Below, piece by piece: positions 46,081-53,081 of a stretch of 59,325 nucleotides of DNA. The stretch comes from Salibacteraceae bacterium. Its GTDB lineage: Bacteria; Bacteroidota; Bacteroidia; Flavobacteriales_G; Salibacteraceae. The translations under genes and the position numbers were made by a program. The notes below the pieces were generated by a model. That model saw nothing but the letters and a program-made list of their open reading frames with translations, had not been told where the DNA came from and did no database searches. The first letter of the stretch is position 1, and each line of letters opens with the position of its first letter. The stretch covers positions 1-59,325 of the forward strand of contig JAGYJZ010000014.1 of NCBI GenBank assembly GCA_018401875.1, written 5' to 3'.

Positions 46081-47396
46081 AAATAGTGACTCGTCCTGAA
46101 AAATGAAAGTTGGGCTATTTCATGGGCAAAATCGTCTAGTTCAATGCCGTAGAATTGGTTTAGTTGTATTCGGGAGAATAATTCCACTTGAAATGAAGCA
46201 GCCAATTCAAGCTGAGCTTTTGGGATATCAAATAAGAGAATCGGTTCATTTTTTCGTTTAAAACCGTCAGCTGCTTTTTGTAATGCTTGTAAATGCTGAA
46301 TGATTTTTATTTCCAGTCGCCTCAATTCTTTATAGGCGATAATCAAGAAGTTACCGCTACCACAAGCTGGGTCAAAGATTTTGAGTTTGCTCAATCGGTG
46401 CAGGAGTTCATTCAGCTTTTTCGGATTTCCTTGTGCTTTTTCAAAAGTTTCATACAAATCATTCAAGAACAGTGGCTCAATCACTTTCATGATGTTGGGC
46501 ACAGAAGTATAGTGCATGCCCAAGCCACCTCTGTGTTCAGGGGTAATCACTGCCTGAATCATAGATCCAAAAATGTCCGGATTGATGGCAGACCAGTCCA
46601 ATTCACCACTGTCAATTATCGCCTGTCGCGAACGTCTAGTAAATGTGGGTGTCTTTAGTTTTTTCTCAAACAAACCACCATTCACATAGGGGAAATCATC
46701 CAAATAAGAGGGCAGGTTCTTTCGGTCCTTGTTGGCTGTGTTCAGCACTTCGAAGAGCTTATCAAGGTATTTATTTAGGTCGCTTCCATCTGCCTGCGTA
46801 TGTGAACTGATGGCGTTCGTAAACTGAGCGTCTTTAAATATTTTGGTGTCTTCTGCGAAAAAGCAAAACAGCAAACGAGAAAGAAAGACATTGAGACCAT
46901 GTATAAACTTAGGAGAGTCATCCGGATTGTCTTTTTTGATTTCATCAAAAAGCTTGGCCATTTTTTCGGCCGCTTTTACATCAGCCGGGTTCTCATTGGC
47001 ATGTGTGGCTTTCTCCATACCCGCCCAAGGCAAGAAGAAGTCATAGTGTTTTGGTAAGTCCTTTAGCTCAATGTCTAGTTTGTCATCCGTTTTGGTGTCG
47101 ATGGCAAGCAAAAGCTTATAATCTGTCACAATCACAAAGCGTTCATTGTGCTTGATGCTTTTTGCAATTTCCGAAACAGTGATATGCAGGTCCTCTTTGT
47201 ATTCCTCTTTGAAAAGGAGTTTCTTTTTCCAAATGATTTCACCTTCATTTTTTGAAAGATTCAAGTTCCCTTTTTGCAAACGGGTGATGGAAGCCTTAGG
47301 CGAGCCATAAGCTAAAAGCAATTCATAGATGAAGCTTTCCTTATTGAAGGACTTCATCAGCATTTGCAAGTTCTTTTCTATTTGGGCGATGTTCAT
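46062..47396 (-). pseudogene. MmeI-like type II R-M methyltransferase, C-terminally truncated
   Basis: The 444-aa frame has a helical N-terminal half and the SAM-binding motif I KIFDPACGSGNFLIIAYKEL at about residue 350, as in MmeI/type IIL enzymes (usually 900 aa or more). It continues to FYGIELDDFAHEIAQLSFF, then switches to RTSHYLKWKDL and a stop contributed by the joined IS. The catalytic NPPY motif and target-recognition domain are missing, so methylation is not possible. It overlaps abiEii by 4 bp. Confidence 0.78.
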
Positions 47397-48199
47397 GCTA
47401 GTTCCAGTTTCTTTAAGTGTCGCATAACTTCTCTTTCTACTTGGTCAAAGTCCGGTAAATCTTGTATTTGGTCTGCCATGGACGCTTGCCAACGGCCTTT
47501 GTATTGTGGTAGTCGCTGTTCCAGTTTCTTGTGAAATTCAGTCGGGTCTATCTCTTTGCTTTCACACTTGGTTCGGAACTCTGCTAAATAAAAATCAACA
47601 GCCATTTCATGAATTTCCAAGAGGTACCAGATGTCGTAAAAATCGCGAGCCTGCATTCGCTGCATTACGGACCGCAATTTTTCGACTAAAACTTCTTCTA
47701 ACGGATAACAGAGTAGTCTATGGTCCTCTTGATCAGTATAACCCAGAAATGCTTCTTTCATCACTGGCTCGAAAACCAATGATTCACTTCTTGAAATATC
47801 GACCTTGACCTTTTTATTGGCTCCCATTCCACCAAGGGGACCAACATAGCTGATATAGAAATTGATTCCTCCATCTTCATGTTCGTTTTTATCGATAATT
47901 TCAAGTGGAATGTTAGCTTCATCTCTGACGTATTCAAAAACTTCCGCAAACCAATCAAATATCTGGTCGTTTGAAATCTCATTTTCAAGTAAAGTGAAAT
48001 CAAGGTCTTCTGAAAAGCGGTAGTCCTCGAAGTAAACCTTCTTCAATACTGTACCTCCTTTAAAAGTAATGGTTGTTGAAAGATGCTCATGTTGAGCAAT
48101 GCCTTGCAGTATCCAGGAAAGGATATAGTCTTTCTCAATCTGTTGATCTCGCACACCAACTTCTCGTGCTTTGTTTTGTATTTCGCCCGGCTTGATCAT
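47393..48199 (-). CDS. abiEii: AbiEii toxin-family nucleotidyltransferase
   Basis: The 268-aa protein has the AbiEii/MenT nucleotidyltransferase motifs: FKGGTVLKKVYFEDYRFSED (GG-T, then R-x-SxDLDF), VDISRSE as the third acidic site, and a C-terminal EEVLVEKLRSVMQRMQARDF that is conserved in the family. These toxins transfer nucleotides onto tRNA or other targets and cause reversible growth arrest on phage infection. It overlaps the upstream antitoxin and the downstream methyltransferase by 4 bp each, so the three are one translation-coupled operon. Confidence 0.9.
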   Translation of the reverse strand: MIKPGEIQNKAREVGVRDQQIEKDYILSWILQGIAQHEHLSTTITFKGGTVLKKVYFEDYRFSEDLDFTLLENEISNDQIFDWFAEVFEYVRDEANIPLEIIDKNEHEDGGINFYISYVGPLGGMGANKKVKVDISRSESLVFEPVMKEAFLGYTDQEDHRLLCYPLEEVLVEKLRSVMQRMQARDFYDIWYLLEIHEMAVDFYLAEFRTKCESKEIDPTEFHKKLEQRLPQYKGRWQASMADQIQDLPDFDQVEREVMRHLKKLELA

Positions 48200-49017
48200 G
48201 TGTAGATGGCAGATTTAATGGTTTCTGTCTCTAAATTCTGTTGAATGCTCCATCTGCTAATCATCTTGCCCGATTTCGGTAATTCAGTATCTAACAGAAC
48301 ATAAGAAGCTGTTTTCGCTTTCTGTAATTTCTTGGTGATACCCGATTCTATTTCGAGAGTTTCAAGAAGGAATCCCAACCGTTTAATCACTGCTTGCGAT
48401 TTAAAACGCTGAGTATATTCAAGTAGCTTGTCGAATTTTATTTTGTCCTTGGATGTATATATTGCTCTAGCAACTTCAACAATACCTCCTCCATAATCAG
48501 GTTTGAATAGACAATCGACAAATGTCTTTTCAAGATCGGAGCACTCAACTTTATTGAAACTATCAATCCATATTTTTTTAGAACCAAAAAAGTGTTTCTC
48601 GTTATGGTAAATGAATTGAAAAGATGTGTTCTTAATCTTTAGGGTTGATGGTCGCATCTGTTTTGCAACTACAATTTGTTCCTTTAAAGATGGTTGAGTT
48701 ATCAGATTATGAATTTGTAAAGCAGAGTAGTAGCCTATGTAATGCTTAGTTCCTTTTGTTAGATGCTCTGCGATTAAATGCCAGTCAGGCATAAAAGCTT
48801 CGGCCTCTTGCTCATAAGGTATGATGTAGTATAATCCTTTTTTTAAACGCATCAGAAGCCCTCTTTTTACCATGTCGCTAAGAAGTTCTTTTAAAGCACT
48901 CTCATTGGAATTAGGCATAGCTGTGATAGCCTCCGAATAATCAAAGCAATCCTTATTCATCTGATTGAAGAAAGTCAGAATCTCGTTTGATTGCGTAGAT
49001 ATGAACTTATGTTTCAT
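48196..49017 (-). CDS. abiEi: AbiEi antitoxin-family transcriptional regulator
   Basis: The 273-aa protein has the N-terminal winged helix (LKELLSDMVKRGLLMRLKKG, then LYYIIP) and the AbiEi middle region (HYIGYYSALQIHNLITQ, then VECSDLEKTFVDCLFKPDYG). AbiEi neutralises AbiEii and represses its own promoter by binding inverted repeats. Two 17-bp copies of a palindrome lie directly upstream (49027-49043 and 49093-49109), as expected for this mode. Confidence 0.88.
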   Translation of the reverse strand: MKHKFISTQSNEILTFFNQMNKDCFDYSEAITAMPNSNESALKELLSDMVKRGLLMRLKKGLYYIIPYEQEAEAFMPDWHLIAEHLTKGTKHYIGYYSALQIHNLITQPSLKEQIVVAKQMRPSTLKIKNTSFQFIYHNEKHFFGSKKIWIDSFNKVECSDLEKTFVDCLFKPDYGGGIVEVARAIYTSKDKIKFDKLLEYTQRFKSQAVIKRLGFLLETLEIESGITKKLQKAKTASYVLLDTELPKSGKMISRWSIQQNLETETIKSAIYT

Positions 49018-49026
49018 AGTTTATAT

Positions 49027-49043
49027 GTCAGCTTTAACCTGAC
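49027..49043 (-). promoter_or_regulatory. AbiEi operator candidate, proximal copy
   Basis: GTCAGCTTTAACCTGAC is a near-perfect palindrome (GTCAG...CTGAC). It starts 10 bp before the abiEi ATG. A very similar flank (GAT then A-rich) follows both copies, so the repeat unit extends to about 30 bp. Confidence 0.65.
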
Positions 49044-49092
49044 TGCAATGATACAAAAAATAATTTAAATTTTTATTATTCATAGCAATAAG

Positions 49093-49109
49093 GTCAGCTT
49101 TAACCTGAC
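49093..49109 (-). promoter_or_regulatory. AbiEi operator candidate, distal copy
   Basis: The same 17 bases as the proximal copy, 66 bp further upstream. Two spaced sites fit cooperative binding by the AbiEi repressor. Confidence 0.65.
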
Positions 49110-49340
49110 TAAATTGATATAAAACGTAATTTTTGTAAAGCGAAGGAGATTTGGCTCTTTTGCAAAGCTTAGGTTGTGGGTTGGCTTGCATGGCTTTGTA
49201 AATGTGCCAAATGCGGGTTGGCAGAGAAATTTGAAAAAATGCGAAGCGGGAGCATTCAGATTATAAAGTCTGTCAGTTTGATTTTGTCCTATTTCAATTC
49301 GGTTAGCATTCAAAGTTCAGTTCTTTCTTTTTTGCATGAA
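49110..49340. other. Non-coding stretch before repeat 5
   Basis: No gene is supported here. The sequence has GGTTGGCTTGCATGGCTTTG followed by GTGCCAAATGCGGGTTGGC, which looks like one arm region of a degraded hairpin repeat, and a GTTAGCA near 49302. I could not align a full repeat. Confidence 0.3.
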
Positions 49341-49474
49341 GCACAACGGTCCCGGGCTATGACAAGTGCGGGAATTTAAACCCACTTTCGTCTCCACCGG
49401 CACAGCGTATTTTAAGTGCAATATCGTAATTTTTAAAAACCTACACCCGCATTTGTTTATAGCCCGTGTTATGC
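49341..49474 (-). repeat. attC-like hairpin repeat 5
   Basis: 134 bp. On the minus strand it begins GCATAAC and ends CCGTTGTGC. Arms CGGGCTATAAACAAATGCGG and CCCGCACTTGTCATAGCCC pair. The ACCGTT ending matches repeats 2, 3, 4 and 7, which fixes its orientation. It separates the abiE operon from the TM2 block. Confidence 0.6.
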
Positions 49475-49554
49475 GTAATATTGAAAAGACTAAATAATGA
49501 CAAACAGGGAAGCAGAAAACTGAGTAGAGTAGGCAATTATAAAAACCAAACAAA

Positions 49555-49767
49555 ATGGCAGAACAAAAACAAGTACAATCAAAAACAACAATGATTTTGA
49601 TTAGTTTCTTTTTAGGCGGTCTTGGAATTCATCGCTTAATGATGGGTTATTCTAATTGGTGGTTAATGCTTATCACACTAGGTGGTTGTGGTATATGGGC
49701 ATTAATTGACTTCATTAAAATAATCACTGGCAGTATGAAAATGGCTGACGGAAGAGACTTAGTTTAA
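49555..49767 (+). CDS. TM2-domain protein
   Basis: The 70-aa protein is a single TM2 domain: MILISFFLGGLGIHRLMMGY, then LMLITLGGCGIWALIDFIKI. Two helices are joined by a short loop with the conserved GIHR. TM2 proteins are widespread and of unknown function. It is the first of three co-directional genes, all opposite to the rest of the island. Confidence 0.88.
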   Translation: MAEQKQVQSKTTMILISFFLGGLGIHRLMMGYSNWWLMLITLGGCGIWALIDFIKIITGSMKMADGRDLV

Positions 49768-49772
49768 AATCT

Positions 49773-49803
49773 AAGGGGAGAGAAATCTCCCCTTATTAAT
49801 TTT
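49773..49803 (+). terminator. Intrinsic terminator/attenuator between TM2 genes
   Basis: A 9-bp stem (AAGGGGAGA with TCTCCCCTT) with a GAAA loop is followed by ATTAA and a T-run that reaches the next ATG. It lies inside an apparent operon, so it may reduce downstream expression. Confidence 0.65.
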
Positions 49804-49808
49804 TTTTT

Positions 49809-50144
49809 ATGAAACAAGTAAACGAAAAATATTGTACCGAATGTGGTGCACTGATAAATATCAAAGCTGAAATTTGTCCCAAATGCGGAGTTAGGCAGAC
49901 GATGCAATCAACACCTATTAGTGCTGAAATTACCGAACAAAGAAATAAGTGGATTACTTGCCTCCTACTATGTTGGTTTTTAGGGATATTCGGTGTCCAT
50001 AGGTTTTACACAGGTCATACGGCATTAGGAGTTGTTCAACTTTTGACGCTTGGCGGTTGTGGAATATGGACAATAATAGATTTTATAATAATCGTCTCAG
50101 GTAATTTCAAAGACGCTCAAGGCAATCCTATAAAAAATGTCTAA
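49809..50144 (+). CDS. Zinc-ribbon TM2-domain protein
   Basis: The 111-aa protein has an N-terminal zinc ribbon (KYCTECGALINIKAEICPKCG, two CxxC pairs at about residues 9-29) and a TM2 domain (CWFLGIFGVHRFYTGHTALG, then LTLGGCGIWTIIDFI). This zinc-ribbon/TM2 pairing is common in Bacteroidota and Firmicutes. Function unknown. It overlaps the next gene by 8 bp. Confidence 0.88.
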   Translation: MKQVNEKYCTECGALINIKAEICPKCGVRQTMQSTPISAEITEQRNKWITCLLLCWFLGIFGVHRFYTGHTALGVVQLLTLGGCGIWTIIDFIIIVSGNFKDAQGNPIKNV

Positions 50145-50442
50145 TCCAGTAATAAAATATATTGCTATCAATAAAATTATAGTAATTGTAGGTGCTTATA
50201 TTATTTTCTCTGCAATTCTAAAAGCTACGACAGGCATTGATGTATGTATTCCTTGTCTATGGAAAACGATTTTTGGTTTTCATTGCCCAGGGTGTGGTTT
50301 GACAACTGCATTCATCAGTCTAATGGAGCTTGATTTTAGAAAAGCATTTGAAAGCAATTGGACAATATTTATACTTGTGCCCTTAGGAGTTTATTACTTT
50401 ACAAAAGACTATGTTAGATTCAAAAGAAAATACAACGCATAA
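50137..50442 (+). CDS. DUF2752 membrane protein
   Basis: The 101-aa protein has two or three hydrophobic helices and the DUF2752 signature FHCPGCGLTTAFISL. TM2 and DUF2752 genes are often neighbours in Bacteroidota, and the overlap here supports a shared role. The stop codon is at 50440-50442, inside the first core (GCATAAC) of repeat 6, which is typical of a cassette gene. Confidence 0.85.
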   Translation: MSNPVIKYIAINKIIVIVGAYIIFSAILKATTGIDVCIPCLWKTIFGFHCPGCGLTTAFISLMELDFRKAFESNWTIFILVPLGVYYFTKDYVRFKRKYNA

Positions 50443-50568
50443 CCACACCTATAAGAAATTGGCGGTTCAGTGGTTAAATGAAGTTCATTTTTTCAATCAA
50501 ACTTTCGTGCAGGTTGACAGTTTTGTGCTTCGAAATCGCCAACTTCTTATAGCTGCAAACCGTTAGCT
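50437..50568 (+). repeat. attC-like hairpin repeat 6 (inverted)
   Basis: 132 bp. On the plus strand it begins GCATAAC and ends CCGTTAGCT. Arms CCTATAAGAAATTGGCGG and CGCCAACTTCTTATAGC pair. The sequence is close to repeat 1 but in the opposite orientation, in keeping with the opposite orientation of the genes it follows. Confidence 0.68.
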
Positions 50569-50854
50569 GTAGTCATTTCTTTTTTCACTTTCGTTTTCTT
50601 TTCTCTCCGTTCATATTCTCATGAAAACCGAGTCAATCGGGTAGAGGAGAAGCAGTCTCCAGGTTCAAAGTTTTCAGTCCTTAAAATCTCCAAACGAAAG
50701 TGAATTTCAAAGCAAGTGGTTAGCGTCTTCGTAAAATGATTTTCATTGGTTCTAAAGTTCAAAGTTTTCAAGCTTTCTTTCATCTTGAACTCACCTTAAT
50801 TCTCATTCTGAAAGCGGAAACTTGAACTCAGCTAAAACTTGATTCTTTGATTGC
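50569..50854 (-). repeat. Non-coding cassette, copy 2
   Basis: A diverged duplicate of 44220-44505; long blocks such as TCATTTCTTTTTTCACTTTC and CGAGTCAATCGGGTAGAGGA are shared. It lies between repeats 6 and 7. The only frame is the 54-codon one described separately. Confidence 0.65.
50619..50783 (-). CDS. Possible small protein (54 aa) in non-coding cassette copy 2
   Basis: An ATG at 50783 opens a 54-codon frame (MKESLKTLNFRTNENHFTKT to SSTRLTRFS). In copy 1 the aligned frame starts the same way but has stop codons, so either copy 1 is decayed or the frame is accidental. No ribosome-binding site, domain or signal is visible. Confidence 0.25.
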   Translation of the reverse strand: MKESLKTLNFRTNENHFTKTLTTCFEIHFRLEILRTENFEPGDCFSSTRLTRFS

Positions 50855-50987
50855 AGCCAACGGTTTCAGCTAAGAAACGTGGGGCTTTTCCACCCACTTT
50901 CCTGTCGCCTGTGACCAAATATACAACGAAGAACAAAAGGTTGCGTTGAGCATGTTCCGCCCCATGTTTTCTTAGGTGGTGTTAGCG
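50855..50987 (-). repeat. attC-like hairpin repeat 7
   Basis: 133 bp. On the minus strand it begins CGCTAAC and ends CCGTTGGCT. Arms CCTAAGAAAACATGGGGC and GCCCCACGTTTCTTAGC pair. The first core supplies the stop codon of the toxin gene that runs into it (CGC TAA). Confidence 0.7.
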
Positions 50988-51290
50988 CCAGTGTTTTAAT
51001 TCTTCTTCAATTTTCTTCGGGTCACGTCTGTTATCTTTTACAGAGATGATTTCAATTTCATTTATCAAAATTCGATAGTAAAATGAAGTTTGTTTTGTAA
51101 CGATACACTCGAATAAATTATCGTGAAAGCCAGATTTCTTGCAACTTTTAGGTTGAATAGAAATTTGATGAAAGGATTTTTTGATTTTGATGAGAAAACC
51201 ATCTCTAGTTTTACGAGACCATTTGTATTCTAAAAACTCGAGTAACTGTTCAAGCTGTCTCTCAGCAAGAGGTGAAAGAAAAATGTTCAT
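50982..51290 (-). CDS. RelE/ParE-superfamily toxin
   Basis: The 102-aa protein has the RelE/ParE fold pattern: NIFLSPLAERQLEQLLEFLE at the start, basic middle (KIKKSFHQISIQPKSCKKSG), FECIVTKQTSFYYRI, and IEIISVKDNRRDPKKI at the C-terminus with the conserved NRRDP. It probably acts on ribosome-bound mRNA or gyrase. It follows its antitoxin by 6 bp. Its stop is in the repeat core. Confidence 0.85.
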   Translation of the reverse strand: MNIFLSPLAERQLEQLLEFLEYKWSRKTRDGFLIKIKKSFHQISIQPKSCKKSGFHDNLFECIVTKQTSFYYRILINEIEIISVKDNRRDPKKIEEELKHWR

Positions 51291-51296
51291 TTCTGA

Positions 51297-51524
51297 TTAA
51301 GAAACTTTCTTTAAGAAATCGTCCAGCGGAATACGTTGTCCAGCATCCAGTTGTTTGATGCCTATTTCAATTTCTTCTCGTTCAAGGTCGGATAGTTCAA
51401 GCCAAAAGTCCTCTTGTCCAGACTTTAAGACACTCAATATCTTGTCGATGATTTTCTGATTGTCAATATTGACTATCATTTTTACTAATTCCAATTTCGA
51501 TGTTTGAATGTCCATTTTTTCCAT
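51297..51524 (-). CDS. Antitoxin of the RelE-type pair
   Basis: The 75-aa acidic protein is helical (KLELVKMIVNIDNQKIIDKI, then LSDLEREEIEIGIKQLDAGQ, then RIPLDDFLKK), a pattern common to antitoxins encoded before RelE in Bacteroidota. No DNA-binding motif is obvious; the call is from position and composition. IS3 element 3 begins 47 bp upstream of its start, probably separating it from its original promoter. Confidence 0.75.
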   Translation of the reverse strand: MEKMDIQTSKLELVKMIVNIDNQKIIDKILSVLKSGQEDFWLELSDLEREEIEIGIKQLDAGQRIPLDDFLKKVS

Positions 51525-51613
51525 TTTCTCAAAAGTAAAGAATTCGTTTCTATTCTTGAAAGATGTTCATTTGTCACGTCCGTCTATAGGTTGACAGATT
51601 TTAGGTTAAAGAA

Positions 51614-52468
51614 TTAGGATAAAATTAGCTTTTTTCTTGACCAACTTTTAGGTTTGATTTTTTCGAGACAGTGAGCCTTATCAGGGACAAGAAAATCACA
51701 AGTAAGATGGGGTCTAAATAGGTTATAAATTTCGATTGCTTTTTTGGTTTCAGATATAGCGTGTTTCTGGTTTTCAAAGACGCTGTCGAGGCCCAGTTCG
51801 TTTTTTAAGATTCCATTGACCCTTTCGGCTACTGCATTTTCGTAAGGATCATGGTTTTCAGTCATGCTGATAGAAAAATTGTTTTTCTCAAGAACATCAG
51901 TGTACCTGGGAGAACAGTATTGTAAACCACGATCAGAGTGATGAAAGGTGTGAGGGGAGAGGTGTGATCTATTGCCGAGAGCCATTTCCAGGGCTTTTAA
52001 GCAACTATCAACCCTCATGTTATCATCAATATTATATCCCATGATTTTTTTAGAAACAGCGTCCGTAATTAAGGCGAGATACATCACCTCTGATTTGGTT
52101 TTGATGTAAGTAATGTCGCTTACCCAAAGCTGCTCTGGAGCATCAAATTGAATGTTTTTAATTCTATTGGGATACTTTCTGTATCGATGTAAACTGTTGG
52201 TTGTTTTAGTAAAGTTTTTCTTTTTACCAACCAGCAAACAGTTGTTTCTAAGAATATCAAACAGCCTGTCTCTACCACATTTGATGTTGCTTTGATCAAG
52301 GTCTTGTTTGATAAGGAAAAGCAACTTTCTAGTACCGATACGAGGCATAGATTTACGGTGATTGAGGATGAAGCTCAGAATAACTTCTTCCTCATGATTA
52401 AGCAAATGAAATTGATTAATTCCTTTATAATAGGCGTTTCTAGAGATCCCGAAAAGCTTACACATCAA
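51614..52468 (-). CDS. IS3-family transposase OrfB
   Basis: The 284-aa frame has the DDE core (LWVSDITYIK, HHSDRGLQYCS, VAERVNGILKNE). Upstream of its first ATG the same frame continues into orfA (KVNTALMCKLFG), so the functional enzyme is probably an OrfAB fusion made by frameshifting. The C-terminal part is the same as the remnant at 45376. Confidence 0.92.
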   Translation of the reverse strand: MMCKLFGISRNAYYKGINQFHLLNHEEEVILSFILNHRKSMPRIGTRKLLFLIKQDLDQSNIKCGRDRLFDILRNNCLLVGKKKNFTKTTNSLHRYRKYPNRIKNIQFDAPEQLWVSDITYIKTKSEVMYLALITDAVSKKIMGYNIDDNMRVDSCLKALEMALGNRSHLSPHTFHHSDRGLQYCSPRYTDVLEKNNFSISMTENHDPYENAVAERVNGILKNELGLDSVFENQKHAISETKKAIEIYNLFRPHLTCDFLVPDKAHCLEKIKPKSWSRKKLILS

Positions 52469-52476
52469 AGCTGTGT

Positions 52477-52872
52477 TTACTTTTTTTTGATGTTTCTGAG
52501 CGTATTTTTCAGCGATTCGGGTAAGTACTTTTTTTTGACATCGACATTGAATTCTTCTTCTATGATATCAATAGCGGTTTCAAGGATGCTGTTTTGAGTC
52601 TCCAGTTCCAATATTTTCTTCTGAAGCCTTTTAATTTCTTCTTTAGGAGATCTACCACCCATCTCTCGGAGTTTTTTGTCTTGAAGACCAAATTTATTCA
52701 TCCATTTCTGAATAGTTGATCTACCAATTTGATATTTAATTGCAGCTTGGTTAATGGACAGTAATCCATTTTCGACATCGGCCAGTACACGAAGTTTAAA
52801 TCCATGGCTATATCCTTGGTAGGTAATTTGGTGGCCGGGATGTTCGTTTTTGTTGTCATTGTTAACACTCAT
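52477..52872 (-). CDS. IS3-family OrfA helix-turn-helix protein
   Basis: The 131-aa protein has an HTH (SHGFKLRVLADVENGLLSIN, then AAIKYQIGRSTIQKWMNKFG) and a C-terminal coiled coil (EEIKRLQKKILELETQNSIL). It belongs to the IS3-type OrfA group with a slightly longer N-terminus than the copy at 41970. Confidence 0.9.
   Translation of the reverse strand: MSVNNDNKNEHPGHQITYQGYSHGFKLRVLADVENGLLSINQAAIKYQIGRSTIQKWMNKFGLQDKKLREMGGRSPKEEIKRLQKKILELETQNSILETAIDIIEEEFNVDVKKKYLPESLKNTLRNIKKK
52481..52488 (-). promoter_or_regulatory. Programmed -1 frameshift site of IS3 element 3
   Basis: A run of eight A residues followed by G (minus strand) lies just before the orfA stop. A -1 slip here joins orfA directly to orfB, as in many IS3-family members. 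Confidence 0.7.
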
Positions 52873-52925
52873 TATTGATGATTTTGTGTCAACCTATTTT
52901 AGGACGATTCAGATTCTTTGATTGC

Positions 52926-53057
52926 AGCCAACGTTTTGCAGCTTGGCGAAGTGGCGGAATTAGAAGTATTAAACTGTCAGCCTGCACTAATGCCCAATAG
53001 AGACACTGCACTTGACTTGACCACAAAACCAGCCATTGAGCCAAACGCCTGTTATAG
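52926..53057 (-). repeat. attC-like hairpin repeat 8
   Basis: 132 bp. On the minus strand it begins CTATAAC and ends CGTTGGCT. Arms GCGTTTGGCTCAATGGCTGG and CCGCCACTTCGCCAAGCTGC pair, less tightly than in the others. It follows the helicase gene by 24 bp. Confidence 0.6.
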
Positions 53058-53081
53058 CCAGTGCTTCTTGTTTTTCTCTGT

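Larger units (their letters stand above)
51572..52912 (-). mobile_element. IS3-family insertion sequence 3 (complete)
   Basis: The element runs from TGTCACGTCC to GGACGATTCAG. Terminal inverted repeats share CGTCC and ATAGGTTGACA at both ends. ATT flanks both sides (51569-51571 and 52913-52915), consistent with a 3-bp target duplication, although the exact end base is uncertain. It contains orfA, a frameshift site and orfB and looks intact. Confidence 0.85.

Noticed and set aside
49317..49553. Minus-strand 78-codon frame over repeat 5
   Set aside because: It lies across a hairpin repeat and has no domain or leader; it is a by-product of the repeat.
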